Translations under genes and position numbers: made by a program
Part shown: positions 13,601-24,509 of the stretch, in pieces
Layout of the letters: each line of letters starts with the position of its first letter
How positions within the stretch are numbered: position 1 is the first letter of the stretch
Notes under the pieces: model-generated
The model's input: only the letters and a program-made list of their open reading frames with translations
Told to the model about the DNA's origin: nothing
Databases searched by the model: none
DNA from: Hemicordylus capensis
Taxonomy: Eukaryota > Chordata > Lepidosauria > Squamata > Cordylidae
Assembly: GCF_027244095.1 (NCBI RefSeq)
Contig: NC_069660.1
Coordinates: 105,128,834-105,192,833, forward strand
DNA: 64,000 nt
Reading direction: 5' to 3'

Positions 13601-16600
13601 TCACGATCTCAAGAGCATCCAGAACTACACGCCTGGTGCTCACCACGATGAGCCAATTGTGCAGCAGCACCTGCAAACCTTGCTCCTGCAGAAACGCCAC
13701 CACTGGGGCCAAGCTTTTCGTGAAGACCCTCGGTGCGGTCATGAGGCTGAACGGCAAGGCCTTGAATTGATAGGGGATTCCTGCCACCCCCACCCCCACG
13801 GCCATCTGAAACCACAGGAAGTGTTGATGCTGAAGGTATATGTGATAGTATGCATCTTTTAAGTCCAGGAAAACCATCAACATGTTCTTTTCCAGGATGG
13901 ACATAATGTTTGGTACCAAGAGCATTCGGAACCTTTTATTGACCAAATGTTTGTTCAAGGCCCTGAGTTCTAGTATAGGGCACTGACCACTGTCCAGCTT
14001 TGGCACAAGAGAATACCAGGAATAAAACCTGGGGCTGTCAGGGTTCGCGACTTTCTCAATCACATCCTTTTCCAGGAGAGCAGCAACCTCTTGATCCAAC
14101 TCTGGGGTGCAAGGAGTCACCACAATCCCGGACACTGGCCGTGTCCTGCAAAACTCCAGGGCATAGCCCAACCGTATAATTGTGAGGACTCACTGGTCTG
14201 TAGTCACCTTGTCCCAGCTCACCGAGAATGGGGCCAGGCGAGTCCTGAAGTGCCCTGAGTCATTGCTTCTTCTGGGAGATATTCGGGCGCTGCTTCTGAA
14301 AGGCCAGCTTACTGGGCTGGACACCCGACTTGTATCTTGGTTGGAATTTGTTGCCACAAAAGGACCATTCCGAAGGCGACAGTTGCTTGGAAGGGGTCTT
14401 CCGTGGTTGATAAGGTGACCACTTGGCAGTTCTCTGTGTTTTGCTAGCCGGCAAAGCATATGACATGGAAAGCCCTGTGCTCCTGAACCTTCTGGAGCAT
14501 ATCATCAGTCTGTTCAGAGAAGAGGCCAGAGCCTTTGAAAGGCAGGTCCTCGACCCTAGCCTGGGCCTCATAGTGCAGTCCCGATGAACGCAACCAAGCT
14601 TGTTGTCCGAGCACCACTGACGTGGCCATTACCTTAGTTGTACATTCTACCGAATGTCGGGCCAAGTAGAGTTCCTGTTTTGCCACCTGAATGGCCTCAT
14701 GGAAAAACACTTTTGCCAGATCTCTCTTGTCCTGTGGAAGGAGATCCAGAAAGGGACACACCTTCTCCCACAAAAAGTGGTTATATCGGGCGTTATAAGC
14801 CTGTTAATTGGCTACCCGCAAGTAGAGGGCTGAGGCTGAGTAAAGCCACCTCCCAAAGGAGTCCAATTTCCTTCCTTCTTTATCTCTCAGTGCCAACTGT
14901 CTGTGACCTCTGGTCCTTTGTAAAGATGCCTCCACAACAATAGAATTCAGTGTGGGATGATTTTTCAAAAAGGACATATCCTCTTTCAGTTGCACCCGGT
15001 AGAAATTCTCCAAATGCCTGTTTGGCTGGGAAAGTGTAGCCGGCTTCTTCCAGTGAGCCCGCATAACCCTTAACAATGCTGAGTTCAAGGGCAAAGTGGC
15101 TGGTATCTTGGCTTCCAAATCAGTGAGGCTAAATAAAGGGCCCAGTTCTCCTTTCTGTTGGGTACCGAGGCTCACCCGCAAGGCTGAAGCCATTCGAGTC
15201 ACGTAAGCAGAGTACAGCTTGAAGTCCTCCTACGGGGAAACTGACTTCAAGTCTGATTGTATATTGAGCAAAGAGGAACCCAGCAAAACCACCTCAGAGT
15301 CCTGAGAGCTGGCATCGCTCTCATACTCAGGCTCCTGGGGAGCCAAAAGGTCCTGAGCCATGTGTGTCAAACCCAAAGGGGAGCCCAGTTTGTTGCCCAG
15401 ATTGTCTGGCATCAAAGTGAAAACTTATTGAACAGGCACGGTAGCCTGATGTCCCACGGGCACTGGGGGTGGGTGGGTTCACAACACTTGTATCGATCCC
15501 TAGAAGGACATAGCAGCGAGCAGTAATGCGGCCTCCCTTCTGAGTGTGAGGGGGGTTCACGCCTTCCCCTCATTGTTACTGTGTGTCCCGTTGAACCTTC
15601 TGTGAAGCGGGACCCATAGCGGGGTCCAACATAGTCTGAATAGTCAGATTGATTGTCCCCATGGTATCAATCATGCCCGGTATCTATCTTGATACGATTG
15701 ATCACAATGGTCCCAGGACCGATCCTGTCTGTAAGTCGAGGAGCGTTCTTCCAAACCACAACAGGTACCATGTTCTCTAAGAGGGACACTCTCTTGGTGC
15801 TTCCAAGGGGGCAATTGGTGCCTAGGCAGCCACGACGCATCTTCTGCAGGCTTGGTTGGAGAATACACCTGTTCTTCTGAAGACGTATAACCCGGTTTGC
15901 CAGATGCCACTGAGCATTCCCTACTCGATCTAGCTTGATTGTGGGGCCAAATCCACCGACTCCGCCATCACAGGCAAACTAGGTCTTGCTAACACTGATG
16001 ACTTCTGCACAGGGCAATCCGAGGCCACCTTAGCCTTCTTGGCCACCGGGGCCTCCGACACAGGAACCTCCGCTGTTTCCTTCTTCTTGGGTATAGGAGG
16101 GAGGTGTCGACCTGCTGGCAAGTCACGATGCAGCTTAAGCTGCTTTTTTATCTTCAGTACTGATCGCAAGGAATTCGGGGAGGACTTCGGTACCACGGGT
16201 GCCTGATGGTGAGGGAGGTCTTCTGAGCGTTCCAGCTCACTTGATGCCGTCAAAGGCCGAGCAGTAGAGGATGCCAATACCAGCATCGGGGACGGATTTT
16301 TGGTCTGCACAGGAGCAGATGCTGCACGCTCCGATTGTACCGATGAACCCATTTTTACGGACCGCTTCAATGATAAGGCTTCCAAAGAATGGAGAGCCAG
16401 ATCCCACAGGGCTGCATGTAGGCTAGAAGCCCTATTCTTAAGAGCCTGTTTTGTGAACTTCTGGCAGTGAAGACAGGTCTCGACAATGTGGGATTCCCCC
16501 AAGCACAAGAGACACTTGGTATGAGTACTTGGGGAAGGGATCTTAGATCCGCATCGAGTGCATTTTTTAAAGTTCGTCGTACCTGGCATGAAAGCCAAAT

Positions 16601-19600
16601 GCCAGCTGGCCACCACGCTCTGTCCCAGCTGGCATCGGAGCTCTAAGGGGGAAAACTCACAAAAAACAAAAGAAAAAACACTACTACGCAAAGATGAAAG
16701 GAAGGAAGGAAGAAACAAAATTAGTAAAGAAGCAGGGAGAAAACAAGAAGGGGATAGCAAGACAAGGTCTCTGCGCAGGCACAATAGCCCATTTGTGTAG
16801 AAGACAGAGACCACATCGAAGAACCTCAATGGTTATTGTTCATAATGAGTCGTTTGGCCCATAAAGATGAGCTCTCGCACTACCTTCTCTTCAGCAGCCC
16901 AGCTAAGATCTTCCAGCTTAAAAACAAGGTGTACAGTTGAAGTCAAGCTCTAAAAAGTAAACAGATAGTAAATGATTGATGTGGGCTTTACGTGCTGACT
17001 AAACAGGTTAACAGAATGTAAGCATGAAAATGGTTAATTCTTCTCCTTTTTTAAAATAAATGCCTGCAGTGACAGTACACAGTCCGATGCCAACACAAAA
17101 GAATTCTGGGTGAACATGCCAAATTTGATGACTCACTTAAAGAAAGTGTCTGAACAGAAACCACAAGCAACGTATTATAATGTGGATATGCTTAAATATC
17201 AGGTAACACCTTTTACAGAGTTTAATCTTGTCAATGAGACAGCTAACGTAATGGAGTCCATAGGCATAGTTTGATAATAAACATTCAAGTTATTGTTTTA
17301 TTTGCCAAGTGGTATGGGACATCTTGCATTATTTTTGCCTTCTCTAGATCTAAATGGTGTGTTCTCTACATTGTGTGTCCATTAATGAAAATATTGAGAG
17401 AATTATCTGTTCTGCACCTAACAATGGTTTTTATAATTTTATTACCTTGGTTTTCACACATACATGTTCTCTTTCTGTCATTTTTATAAGGTGTCTGCCC
17501 AGGGTATTCAGTCTACTCCACTGAACCTTGCAGTGAACTGGCGGTGTGACCCTACAAGCACTGATTTACGCATTGACTACAAATATAATCTAGAGGCAAT
17601 GACTACACCAGTAGCATTAAACAACGTGCAGTTCCTTGTTCCCATAGATGGAGGAGTGACAAAACTTCAAGCTGTGCTTCCACCTGCTATTTGGTATGAG
17701 CTAGGGCTGGTCTTTGGTCCTCTCTTACCCTCAAGTCCATCCGTGCACAGCTAAGCCCATTTTCTGGACAACCTGAAACAAATCCTGGTCAGCCCTGGCC
17801 ATTTAGAACAGCATCTACTGATCAAAATCTTTTCATGATTATGTATGAATAAGTCCTCGGCACTCATGTGAGAGAGAGTGAAGAAGAGAAAGAATCTAAT
17901 GCAACAGTCATTGGCACATTTCCTTGGAAGCCTTACTGAAACCAATGGGATGTATTTTTGAGTAATCATGCATAGGGTCATAGTGGAGTAGGTACAAAGT
18001 AAATATTGTACCTAATATAAATAGGTACAAAGTAAATAGTGGAAAGAGCTACAAAGTAAATATTGCAATGGCCAGGTCTAATATTTATTGGAAACATGGT
18101 ACTCCAAACCAGTTTTATTTTATTTTTAATTTAATTGTTATGATGGGTCTGTGACTCAGTTTGCAGGTCCCAGGGTCCCTAGCATCTCCAGATAGAGCTG
18201 GTGAAGATCCCACCCTAACCCTGGAGAACCTCTGCCAAGGTGGTAGACAACACTGAGCTAGATGGACCAATATGATATAAGGCAGCTTCATATGTATTTT
18301 GAATCACAATCATCACGTAATATTAGACCAGCAGCCTGGTATCTTTAAATGTGGGTCTGTCCCATTCACACATAAAGCAGAGCTGAGGGCCAGAGTCAAA
18401 AAGCAAAAGAGGTGCATTGGAGTTGAACCTCTGCACAGGTACATTTCTCACAGCCTAGCTCACTTCCAGTATCAGAACCCAGATGGAGAGGAAATAGTAT
18501 TTTGAAATCAGATTGCAAGGAGATAAGCCAGAAAAAACACTGGGCGCCCTGTAGCCACACACTCCTTTTGCTCTTTACGTGGTACTCTCTGCTCCCACTT
18601 CATAGGCAGACCTGCATATAAGGCCACTCGATTATTGCCATTTCTGTTATTTGGTATTTTATCATTACCAAGAGCTTCTCATTTATAAATACACAGTGGG
18701 AAATGCTAGTTTTTCAAAGGGCATTTTGATAGGGGAGTTTTCTGCACTCTCAGTACAGTGTTGTAACAGTAAGCTGTAGGCACAGAAAATGCTCCTCTAT
18801 GAACTGGCAAAAAAGAGTTATTTGCAGGCATCTTATACTGGGTCATGCAGACTGCACAACCTGTGCTCATTATTATTTTTTCCTCACCCTGCCCCTTCAA
18901 TGCAGACAAACATGGGCTGAAGTGCAGGGTAAAAAGACTGTGGGGTTGGATGTGCAGAATTAAATTTGGTTGCTATCTGTCCCACAGTTCAAATGTCTCA
19001 GAAGGGCTCTTCTGATAGTTCTTATATGGTCAAGTTTTCTTTCTTTTCTTTTTGTTTTTAGGAATGCTGAACAACAAAGGATATTATGGAGGATTCCAGA
19101 TATTTCACAAAAATCTGAAAATGGAGGTAAATGATAGAAACTTATATGGCTCTCAAAATTCAGTCTCTTCAGCCTTCCCTCAGCCATTACAGCCTCACTT
19201 TAAAAAAGAGTCTTCTGTTACTAGGTTCTTCCTGTTCCATCTGCAGAGAGGATGGAACCATTCTGCGGATGGTTCCAACCATAGGAAACTAGTAGGGGTT
19301 CCTCCTGTTCAATCAGTATCTCTTTACCATCTGTAGTTTTCTCTCACTGGGAGGCTTTACACACAGGGCTTCTACCCCGAATCTACTTCAGAGAGGGTGT
19401 GCATTCACAAATCAGCCAAACTTACTCTGAAGTCCCTTCGAGAATCTTGGACCCTCTCCACCCACAAATCTGGCTTTGTGATGTGAATTCTAGCTTTTCT
19501 TGACATATTTCCAGATTTTTAAAATGCTGGTTTTAAGCTACTTTTTCTGAAAACTGCAGAGCAAATAGGGAGAGGCACTGATGTAAGAGCATTAGCATGA

Positions 19601-22600
19601 TAAGAGGGATGTTCTCTTTAGAAATGCAGATATCACTCTTAAGGAAGCTCTCACTCTCCCCCCGCCCCCACTGGCTAGAAGGAAAACACAGAGCATGCCA
19701 TGTAAACTTGTTTCAAAACAAAATCCAATAGCAGACGGGTGGGGCTGCTTCCCTCAATGCCGCAAGTGTAGTTTGAAGTGGCTTTGCTCAACATTTATCC
19801 TGCAGCATGAAGCCACATGCAAATAACTCCTTGTTGATGTTGTGCAGGATGTTTATTTATCGTAAGCAGACAAAGATTGTTTTTAAATATGTTGAAGGTA
19901 GTATCATAGAGCCAGCATTTCCTTTGTATACACATGCTCATTTCTTTTGTTCTACAGTTATTTCTAGTCAAAAAGGCTTTATAAAAACCTGCAATTCCAT
20001 GCAGGGGTGGCATTAGGACACAAGAAATAAGTATACACACCACAAGCAATTATGGCTGTATAATCTATATATTTAATCCCCGTAGACGTGCCTCAGCCTC
20101 TGTGGGGATGTGTCCCGGCAACCCAGCTGATTGGCTGGGCAGCGGAGCGGAGGGACGCACCTGATTGGCTGAGGCACATCTGTGGTGGAGGACAGAGGTG
20201 GCGGCGGGCCTTGCCGGGCCATGGAGGCCAGGGCGGCGGTGGGCCCGGCCAGGGAGGCCAGCAGTGGCGGGGGTCCTGGCCCGGCCGGGGAGGCCAGCGG
20301 GGGTGGGGGTCCTGGCCCGGCCACGGAGGCCGGCGGCGGCGGGCCTGGCCTGAATGCGGAGGCCGGCGGCGGCGGGCCCGGCCAGAATGCGGAGGCCGGC
20401 GGCAGCCCGGCTGGAGACTGGGGTGGGGGGGAGAGAGGTAGCCGGCCCCCCAAAACGCACAGATGCTCTGTGCGGGGGTCGGCTTGTGCCAGTTTAAACC
20501 CTCTAAAAAGCTATGGATAGATGTTACTTTTGTCATGAAGATTAGCACCCCCATCAGTTTCTCGCCCCTCAGCTGTACTGATAAGCAAAATTGGGTGAAT
20601 TTTCTGTCTAAAGGTGTGGGTTCTTTGCTGGCACGATTCCAATTATCTGAGGGACCAAGCAAACCTTCTCCCCTGGTTGTGCAATTCACCAGCGAAGGAA
20701 GCACTCTGTCCAGCTGTGACATTGAACTTGTTGGAGCTGGGTATCGATTTTCACTTATTAAAAAGAGGTTTGCAGCAGGTAAGATGATCTTCAGTTCTCT
20801 TATTCTAAGTGGGACGGGGCTGCATATATATGCAAAATGGGAAGGTAGATAATTAGATATGAAGGTGTGGTTTTCAGTGTTGTTCGGTCTGTATATCTAC
20901 ATCCAGATCTCAAAACATTCACAGCCCATGTAATGAAGAGAACAGAAAGGAACACAAACTCTGGGAAAACAAATGCTAGGAGACAATAAGGGAGGCGAAA
21001 AGAGAGTTTGAGGAACATTTATATCACAGCATCGGGGGGATAGACCAGAAGCAGGAAACCTGCCAGGGAGGTGGTTAGACCATTAGATGATGAGGGAGTG
21101 AAAGGGATTATTAAGGAGGATATGGAGATTGCAGAGAAGCTAAACCAGTTCTTTGCATCTGTCTTCATGGCAGAAGATACTGAGCATATACCTGTGCCTG
21201 AACCAACCTTCTTGGGGACAGAGCCTAAAGAACAGAGTCAGATAGATATGACTAGAAATGTCATTCTAAACTGCCTAGAAAAATTTAAAAAATTAACAAA
21301 ACATCAGGGCCTGGCAGCATCTACCCAAGTCCTTAGAGAACTCAAATGTGAAATTGCCAATCTCCTTGCAAAAATATGTAACTTATCCCTATAGTCAGGC
21401 TCTGTACCCTGAGGACTGAAAATTAACCAGTGTAAAACTGATTTTCAAAAAGGGATCTAGGGTGGATCTGAGAAATTACAGGTCAGTTAGCTTAACATCT
21501 GTTGCAGGCAAATTGATGGGAAGCATTTTCAAGGATAAAATTTTTAAGCATATACAAGAACAGGGCCCTGCTGAAGAAGAACCAGCATGGCTTCGGCAAA
21601 GGTAAATCTTGCCTCACTAACCTTTTGAGGTTCTTTGAGAATTTCAGCAGATGAATGTGCATAAAGGTGATCCAGTTGACACAGTAAAGCTGGACTTTCA
21701 AAAAGCTTTCGACAAAGTTTCTCACCAAAGACTCTTGAGAAAACTTAGCAGTAATAGGATAAGGGGACAGGTTGATGTCTGGATAGGTAACTGGTTGAAG
21801 GACAGGAAACAGAGGGTAGGAATAAACTGACAGTTTTCACAATGGAGGGAAGAAGAAGTGGGGTCCCCCAGAGATCTGTACTGGGACCAGTGCTTTTTAA
21901 TTTATTCATAAATGATCTAGAAGTTGGGGTAACCAGTGAGGTGGCCAAATTTACAGATGACACCAAGCTATTTCGGGTAGTGAAATCCAAAAGAGGTTGC
22001 GAGGAGCTCCAAAAGGATCTCTCCAAACTGGGGGAGTGAGTAATAAGATGGCAAATGTGGTTTAATGTCAGCAAGTGATGCATATTGGGATGAAAAACCC
22101 CAACTTCACATATACGCTGATGGGGTCTGAGCTGTCAGTGACTGACCAGGAGAGGGATCTTGGGGTCATTGAAAATGTTGAGTCAGTGTGCGGCAGCTGT
22201 AAAAAGGACAATTCCATGCTGGAGATCTTTAGGAAGGGGGATAAAAATAAAACTGCTAATATTATAATGCCTTTATACAAAATTATGGTACGGCCACATT
22301 TGGAGAACTTCATAGAGTTCTGGTCATGATATCTTAAGAAGGACATTGTAGAACTGGAAAAGGTGCAGAAGAGAATAACCAAGATGATTAGGGGCCTAAA
22401 GCACCTTCCTTACGAGGCAAGGCTACAACACCTGGAGCTTTTGAGTTTAGGAAAAAAATGACTGAGAGGAGATATGATAGAGGTCTATAAGATCATACAT
22501 GAAGTGGAGAGAGTGGATAGAGAGAAATTCTTCTCCCACTCTCATAACACTAGAACCAGGGGTCATCCCATGAAACTGATTGCCAAGAAATTTAGGACCG

Positions 22601-23904
22601 ACAAACGGAAGTACTTTTTCACATAACGCATAATCAACCTATGAAATTTTCTGCCACAACATGTGGTGACAGCCAACAGCCTGAATGGCTTTAAAAGGGG
22701 TTTTAGATAAATTCATGGAATACAGTCTATCAGTGGCTACTAGTCTGAGGGCTATAGGCTACCTCCAATCTCAGAGGCAAGATGCCTCTAAATACCAGTT
22801 GCAGGGAAGTAACAGTAGGAGTGAGGGCATGCCCTCAGCTTGTGTGCTTCCTGGAGCCATCTGGTAGGCCACAGGATGCTGGATTGGATAGGCCTTGGGC
22901 TTTATCCAGCAGGACTTTTTAAAATGTTCTTATTCATTCAGCTTGCCCTAAATAATATGTGTGTAAAGTAATTTATGTGAAAATACAATGAGGTGTAGTG
23001 GCCAGAATAGGAGCAGGGTAGACTGAGTTTCAAATCCCACTCAGCCATGAAGCTCACTGGGTGATCTTAGGCCAGTCACTAAGATTGTCCACACGATGTA
23101 TGCTTACCCAGCTGGGGGCGGCTGCAGGAACTGACCTGCCTTCCCCCACACAATTCAAGCCACTGTTGGGCTTACCATCACTGCACATTCACACAACCAG
23201 GGCGTGGCAGCTCCCAAGAGTGGCAAAGGAATGAGAGGAAAGCAGGCCACGGCCTCCTGCATCTCAATCCACCACACGACCAGAGGCTGGCTCTGTGTCT
23301 GACACACGGCCAGTTACGTAGGGTGCGCTCGCACCCTTCTACCTTGGAAATAGCCCAGAGGGAAACCTCAGGCTAGCCAGCAAGGCAGCACTGGGATCAG
23401 CCCCAATCCTGGTGCTCCACATGACCAACCCTACTTAGGAACATAAGAACAGCCCTGCTAAATCAGGCTCAAGGCCCATCCAGTCCAGCATCCTGTTTCA
23501 CACAGTGGCCCACCAGATGCCTCCAAGAAGTCCACAGGCAGGGGGTGAGCCCTACAACAGTAGGGCTGTGCAAGCTTCGGTAGGGTTGCTCATGTGAACA
23601 GTCTCACTATCTCTTAACCCAGCTTACCTTACAGATTTCTTGTAAAAATATAATGCGGGGGGGGGGGGAGATAACCTTGTACTTTGCCCTTGGAGAAAGG
23701 GCAAGATGACAATGTAAATCATCATTGATAACAGAGGTTCATCAACTATTTAGGCCTGTCTCTGACTCTGTAACGAATTAATTACAATTTTAAATTACCA
23801 TGAGCCCGTTTATTAAAAAATAATGGTTTTTACAAATTACATAACCTTTTATTTTAATGCACTTCATTATTTTCCCTGCAGGGAAATATCTGGCAGATAA
23901 CTAA
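4582..23904 (+). CDS. SGIP1: SGIP1, C-terminal mu-homology domain (last seven coding exons; gene runs off the left edge)
   Basis: SGIP1 is an endocytic adaptor of the FCHO/SGIP muniscin family. It binds membrane through an N-terminal region and recruits clathrin adaptors and cargo through a C-terminal mu-homology domain; it is mainly neuronal. Joined exons 4582-4693, 10155-10310, 17070-17202, 17491-17693, 19062-19126, 20614-20778 and 23882-23904 keep one frame (857 nt plus one base from the upstream exon) and give 285 residues. These run from [20 protein letters not shown], through [20 protein letters not shown] and [20 protein letters not shown], to the end [17 protein letters not shown]. 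All introns are GT-AG. FCHO2 is the closest alternative, but the C-terminal wording and the neighbours DYNLT5 and INSL5 fit SGIP1. The upstream membrane-binding and proline-rich exons lie outside the window. Despite heavy repeat load in the introns, no exon is interrupted. Confidence 0.95.
4694..6140 (+). other. SGIP1 intron, no gene seen
   Basis: A+T-rich intron sequence after the first visible SGIP1 exon. I see no element or coding segment. Confidence 0.5.
6150..6553 (-). mobile_element. L2-clade LINE fragment, 3' part
   Basis: At the left, ttttataccacccaaaactt and gggtggtttacaattaaaat form the L2-type 3' tail, followed by attaaaatcatttaaaa repeats. On the - strand, 6553-6380 translates to a piece of reverse transcriptase like [14 protein letters not shown] and [10 protein letters not shown], matching the same part of the copy at 7839-8099. 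A G run at 6361-6370 marks the junction. It has interruptions and is not functional. Confidence 0.7.
6560..7090 (+). other. SGIP1 intron, no gene seen
   Basis: A+T-rich, no recognisable element. Confidence 0.5.
7138..7262. repeat. Imperfect hairpin, probable MITE
   Basis: The inner arms aaagttgcaaaataatccaa and its reverse complement (tattttgcaacttt) continue outward as ccaatcctggcttatt against aataagcaagaactgg. The overall palindrome is about 125 bp. No target duplication was identified. Confidence 0.5.
7300..8105 (-). mobile_element. L2-clade LINE fragment, reverse transcriptase C-terminal part
   Basis: The - strand encodes the typical C-terminal part of an L2 reverse transcriptase: [20 protein letters not shown], then SRLDYCN with GLPLYVVRK, then [20 protein letters not shown] followed by [15 protein letters not shown] and a GYLREQIL motif. 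The DYCN and LHWLP blocks are clade hallmarks. Stops and frame changes make it dead. It is 5'-truncated and in the antisense orientation in an SGIP1 intron. Confidence 0.85.
7991..8165 (+). repeat. 25-bp direct repeat around a short segment
   Basis: The string ctccatgtgactgtacattc with aggaat occurs at about 7991-8016 and again at about 8140-8165. It marks a local duplication or rearrangement at the 5' edge of the L2 fragment. Confidence 0.6.
8578..9083 (+). repeat. Exact tandem duplication, 2 x 253 bp
   Basis: Copy 1 is 8578-8830 and copy 2 is 8831-9083. Reading base by base I find no difference between them. Each starts aactccatagctgtgaaggt and ends caaattggagtttg. Several overlapping reading frames here are repeats of each other and not genes. 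Confidence 0.9.
9190..10150 (+). other. SGIP1 intron, no gene seen
   Basis: A+T-rich intron up to the acceptor at 10154. A hAT-like end motif, cagggtttctcaactgg, is at about 9251-9267, but no partner end was found. Confidence 0.5.
10155..10310 (+). CDS. SGIP1: SGIP1 exon: mu-homology domain, second part
   Basis: The acceptor is ttttgaag and the donor gtaaat. It begins with the last base of the split Lys codon, then [20 protein letters not shown], and ends at [11 protein letters not shown] plus two bases of the next Cys codon. The phase matches both neighbouring exons. Confidence 0.95.
10985..16835 (-). mobile_element. DIRS-type tyrosine-recombinase retroelement (fossil)
   Basis: A DIRS element of about 5.8 kb lying antisense in an SGIP1 intron. 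Parts on the - strand, in order from the 5' end: a gag-like region with Cys/His clusters (about 15930-16830), reverse transcriptase with [13 protein letters not shown]-like text (about 13449-14171), RNase H (about 12940-13445) and a tyrosine recombinase (about 11390-11900). The ends carry inverted repeats: about 16785-16830 matches two inverted stretches near 11014-11076 and 11274-11312, the split pattern of DIRS termini. The left end 10990-11275 also folds back on itself. It is broken in several frames, with perhaps ten or so interruptions, yet nearly full length, so it is of moderate age. It does not touch SGIP1 exons. Confidence 0.88.
17070..17202 (+). CDS. SGIP1: SGIP1 exon: mu-homology domain, third part
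   Basis: The acceptor is tgcctgcag and the donor gtaacacc. It completes the split Cys codon, then reads [20 protein letters not shown] and ends [10 protein letters not shown] on a codon boundary. The intron before it carries the DIRS fossil. Confidence 0.95.
17491..17693 (+). CDS. SGIP1: SGIP1 exon: mu-homology domain, fourth part
   Basis: The acceptor is tttttataag and the donor gtatgag. It starts [20 protein letters not shown] and runs to QAVLPPAI plus two bases of a Trp codon. This is the longest exon in the window for this gene and among the most conserved parts of the protein. Confidence 0.95.
17703..18140 (+). other. SGIP1 intron, no gene seen
   Basis: Contains a short local direct repeat (aggtacaaagtaaat, at about 17990-18060). 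No element was recognised. Confidence 0.5.
18145..18298 (+). repeat. tRNA-derived SINE, diverged copy (actgagctagatgga type)
   Basis: The tail caacactgagctagatggac and aaggcagcttcatatgt match the SINE split at 47170/48568 and the inverted copy at 51143-51330. The head is degenerate. Confidence 0.7.
18300..19050 (+). other. SGIP1 intron, no gene seen
   Basis: No recognisable element. It ends in a strong T/C tract for the acceptor at 19061. Confidence 0.5.
19062..19126 (+). CDS. SGIP1: SGIP1 exon: mu-homology domain, fifth part (65 nt)
   Basis: The acceptor is a T-rich tract ending tttttag and the donor is gtaaatg. It completes the Trp codon, then reads [21 protein letters not shown] and leaves one base of a Gly codon. 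Confidence 0.94.
19335..19520. repeat. Possible diverged MITE related to 28098-28368
   Basis: Shares a ggctttacacacagggctt-like end and the internal gagggtgtgcattca with the element at 28 kb. The right end is not clear. Confidence 0.4.
20064..20486 (+). mobile_element. Non-autonomous Helitron, family A, with GC-rich cargo
   Basis: The 5' end TCTATATATTTAATCCCC follows an A. Near the 3' end is a perfect hairpin GCACAGATGCTCTGTGC, then gggggtcgg and CTTG followed by T. A-TC...hairpin-CTRR-T is the Helitron signature (CTTG here looks like a changed CTAG). It carries no transposase. The interior (about 20210-20440) is a very GC-rich tandem array of gaggccggcggcggcgggcc-like units. Long overlapping frames here on both strands are products of this composition. 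The - strand copy at 54794-55289 has matching ends. Confidence 0.75.
20614..20778 (+). CDS. SGIP1: SGIP1 exon: mu-homology domain, sixth part
   Basis: The acceptor is gtctaaag and the donor gtaagatg. It reads [20 protein letters not shown] and ends LIKKRFAA plus one base. A Helitron ends about 130 bp before the acceptor, so the polypyrimidine tract and branch site lie just clear of it. Confidence 0.95.
20925..22942 (+). mobile_element. CR1-clade LINE, 5'-truncated, sense copy in last SGIP1 intron
   Basis: In order it shows the ORF2 linker and reverse transcriptase start ([16 protein letters not shown]), the FQKAFDK-type block, [15 protein letters not shown], the FTDDTKLF block (the YADD-like site region), [30 protein letters not shown] and the C-terminal [12 protein letters not shown]-like text. 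The 3' end gggctttatccagcaggact matches CR1 ends at 23437-23575 and 39786. Several stops and shifts: dead. Confidence 0.88.
22986..23110 (+). repeat. tRNA SINE 5' fragment
   Basis: ggtgtagtggccagaatag, then gagtttcaaatcccactcag and gaagctcactgggtgatctt, match the head and core of the SINE at 3012-3242. It is cut off at about 23105, where other sequence begins. Confidence 0.65.
23437..23575 (-). mobile_element. CR1 3'-end fragment
   Basis: aggaacataagaacagccct, then aggcccatccagtccagcat and cacacagtggcccaccagat, form the reverse complement of the CR1 3' UTR, as at 39786-39900. It is severely truncated. Confidence 0.75.
23882..23904 (+). CDS. SGIP1: SGIP1 terminal coding exon
   Basis: The acceptor is ttttccctgcag. 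The exon supplies two bases of Gly, then KYLADN and TAA at 23902-23904, exactly the C-terminus expected for SGIP1. Confidence 0.95.
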
Positions 23905-24500
23905 CAGAAGTTTATGCAAGTATGTGGAAAATCCATATAGCTGAGGACTGCTGTGGATGGACGGGTTTTATATGCTGTTTGAGGAAAAACTAACTAAATC
24001 CTGTACTTGGGATATTTCTCTTGGAAATGTCAGCAACTTTCAACACTTCTCCCTCAGAAAACTACGTTGACCAGTCCTACAGTATTTACTTCTAGATGTA
24101 ATATTGTTAATGTTTTAAATTGTAATTATTGTATTTGTAAATTGTACTCATTCCAGTAAGGCTGTATTTTGGCAGTTAGACACTTGAGTTTTAGCATTTT
24201 ACCATTCATGAAATGGGTGTAATTTAAACTGTGGTATATAAATTTAATAGTAGTACTGTTGAATGAATGGCACAATGCTTTCAGAGGTAGATAACATTTT
24301 GTCAAGATATACAATTTGAATACAATGCTAATAGCTGTGAGAAAGGGGGTGCCTCGAAAAGGAAGTTAACTAGAAACCTGCAAAGGCATATGATTTTTCT
24401 TTAGTCTTTATTATGTCATATAAATAGTTCCAAATAAACTGGTCTCTCTTTAAATATACTGCTAATTTAACTCCAGACCATTTCAATAAATTTTGAGGTG
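23905..24500 (+). other. SGIP1: SGIP1 3' UTR, proximal part
   Basis: Unique, A+T-rich, non-coding sequence follows the SGIP1 stop. Possible poly(A) signals AATAAA lie at 24433-24438 and 24485-24490. The true end is uncertain: A+T-rich sequence with few repeats at 31.1-33.6 kb could belong to a longer neuronal 3' UTR form. Confidence 0.5.
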
Positions 24501-24509
24501 GTTATATAA

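Noticed and set aside
20065-20722. Long overlapping Pro/Ala/Gly/Arg-rich frames on both strands (up to 209 codons)
   Set aside because: They come from the GC-rich tandem cargo of a Helitron. All frames are open because stops are rare in such sequence, and one frame runs through the SGIP1 exon in the wrong direction.
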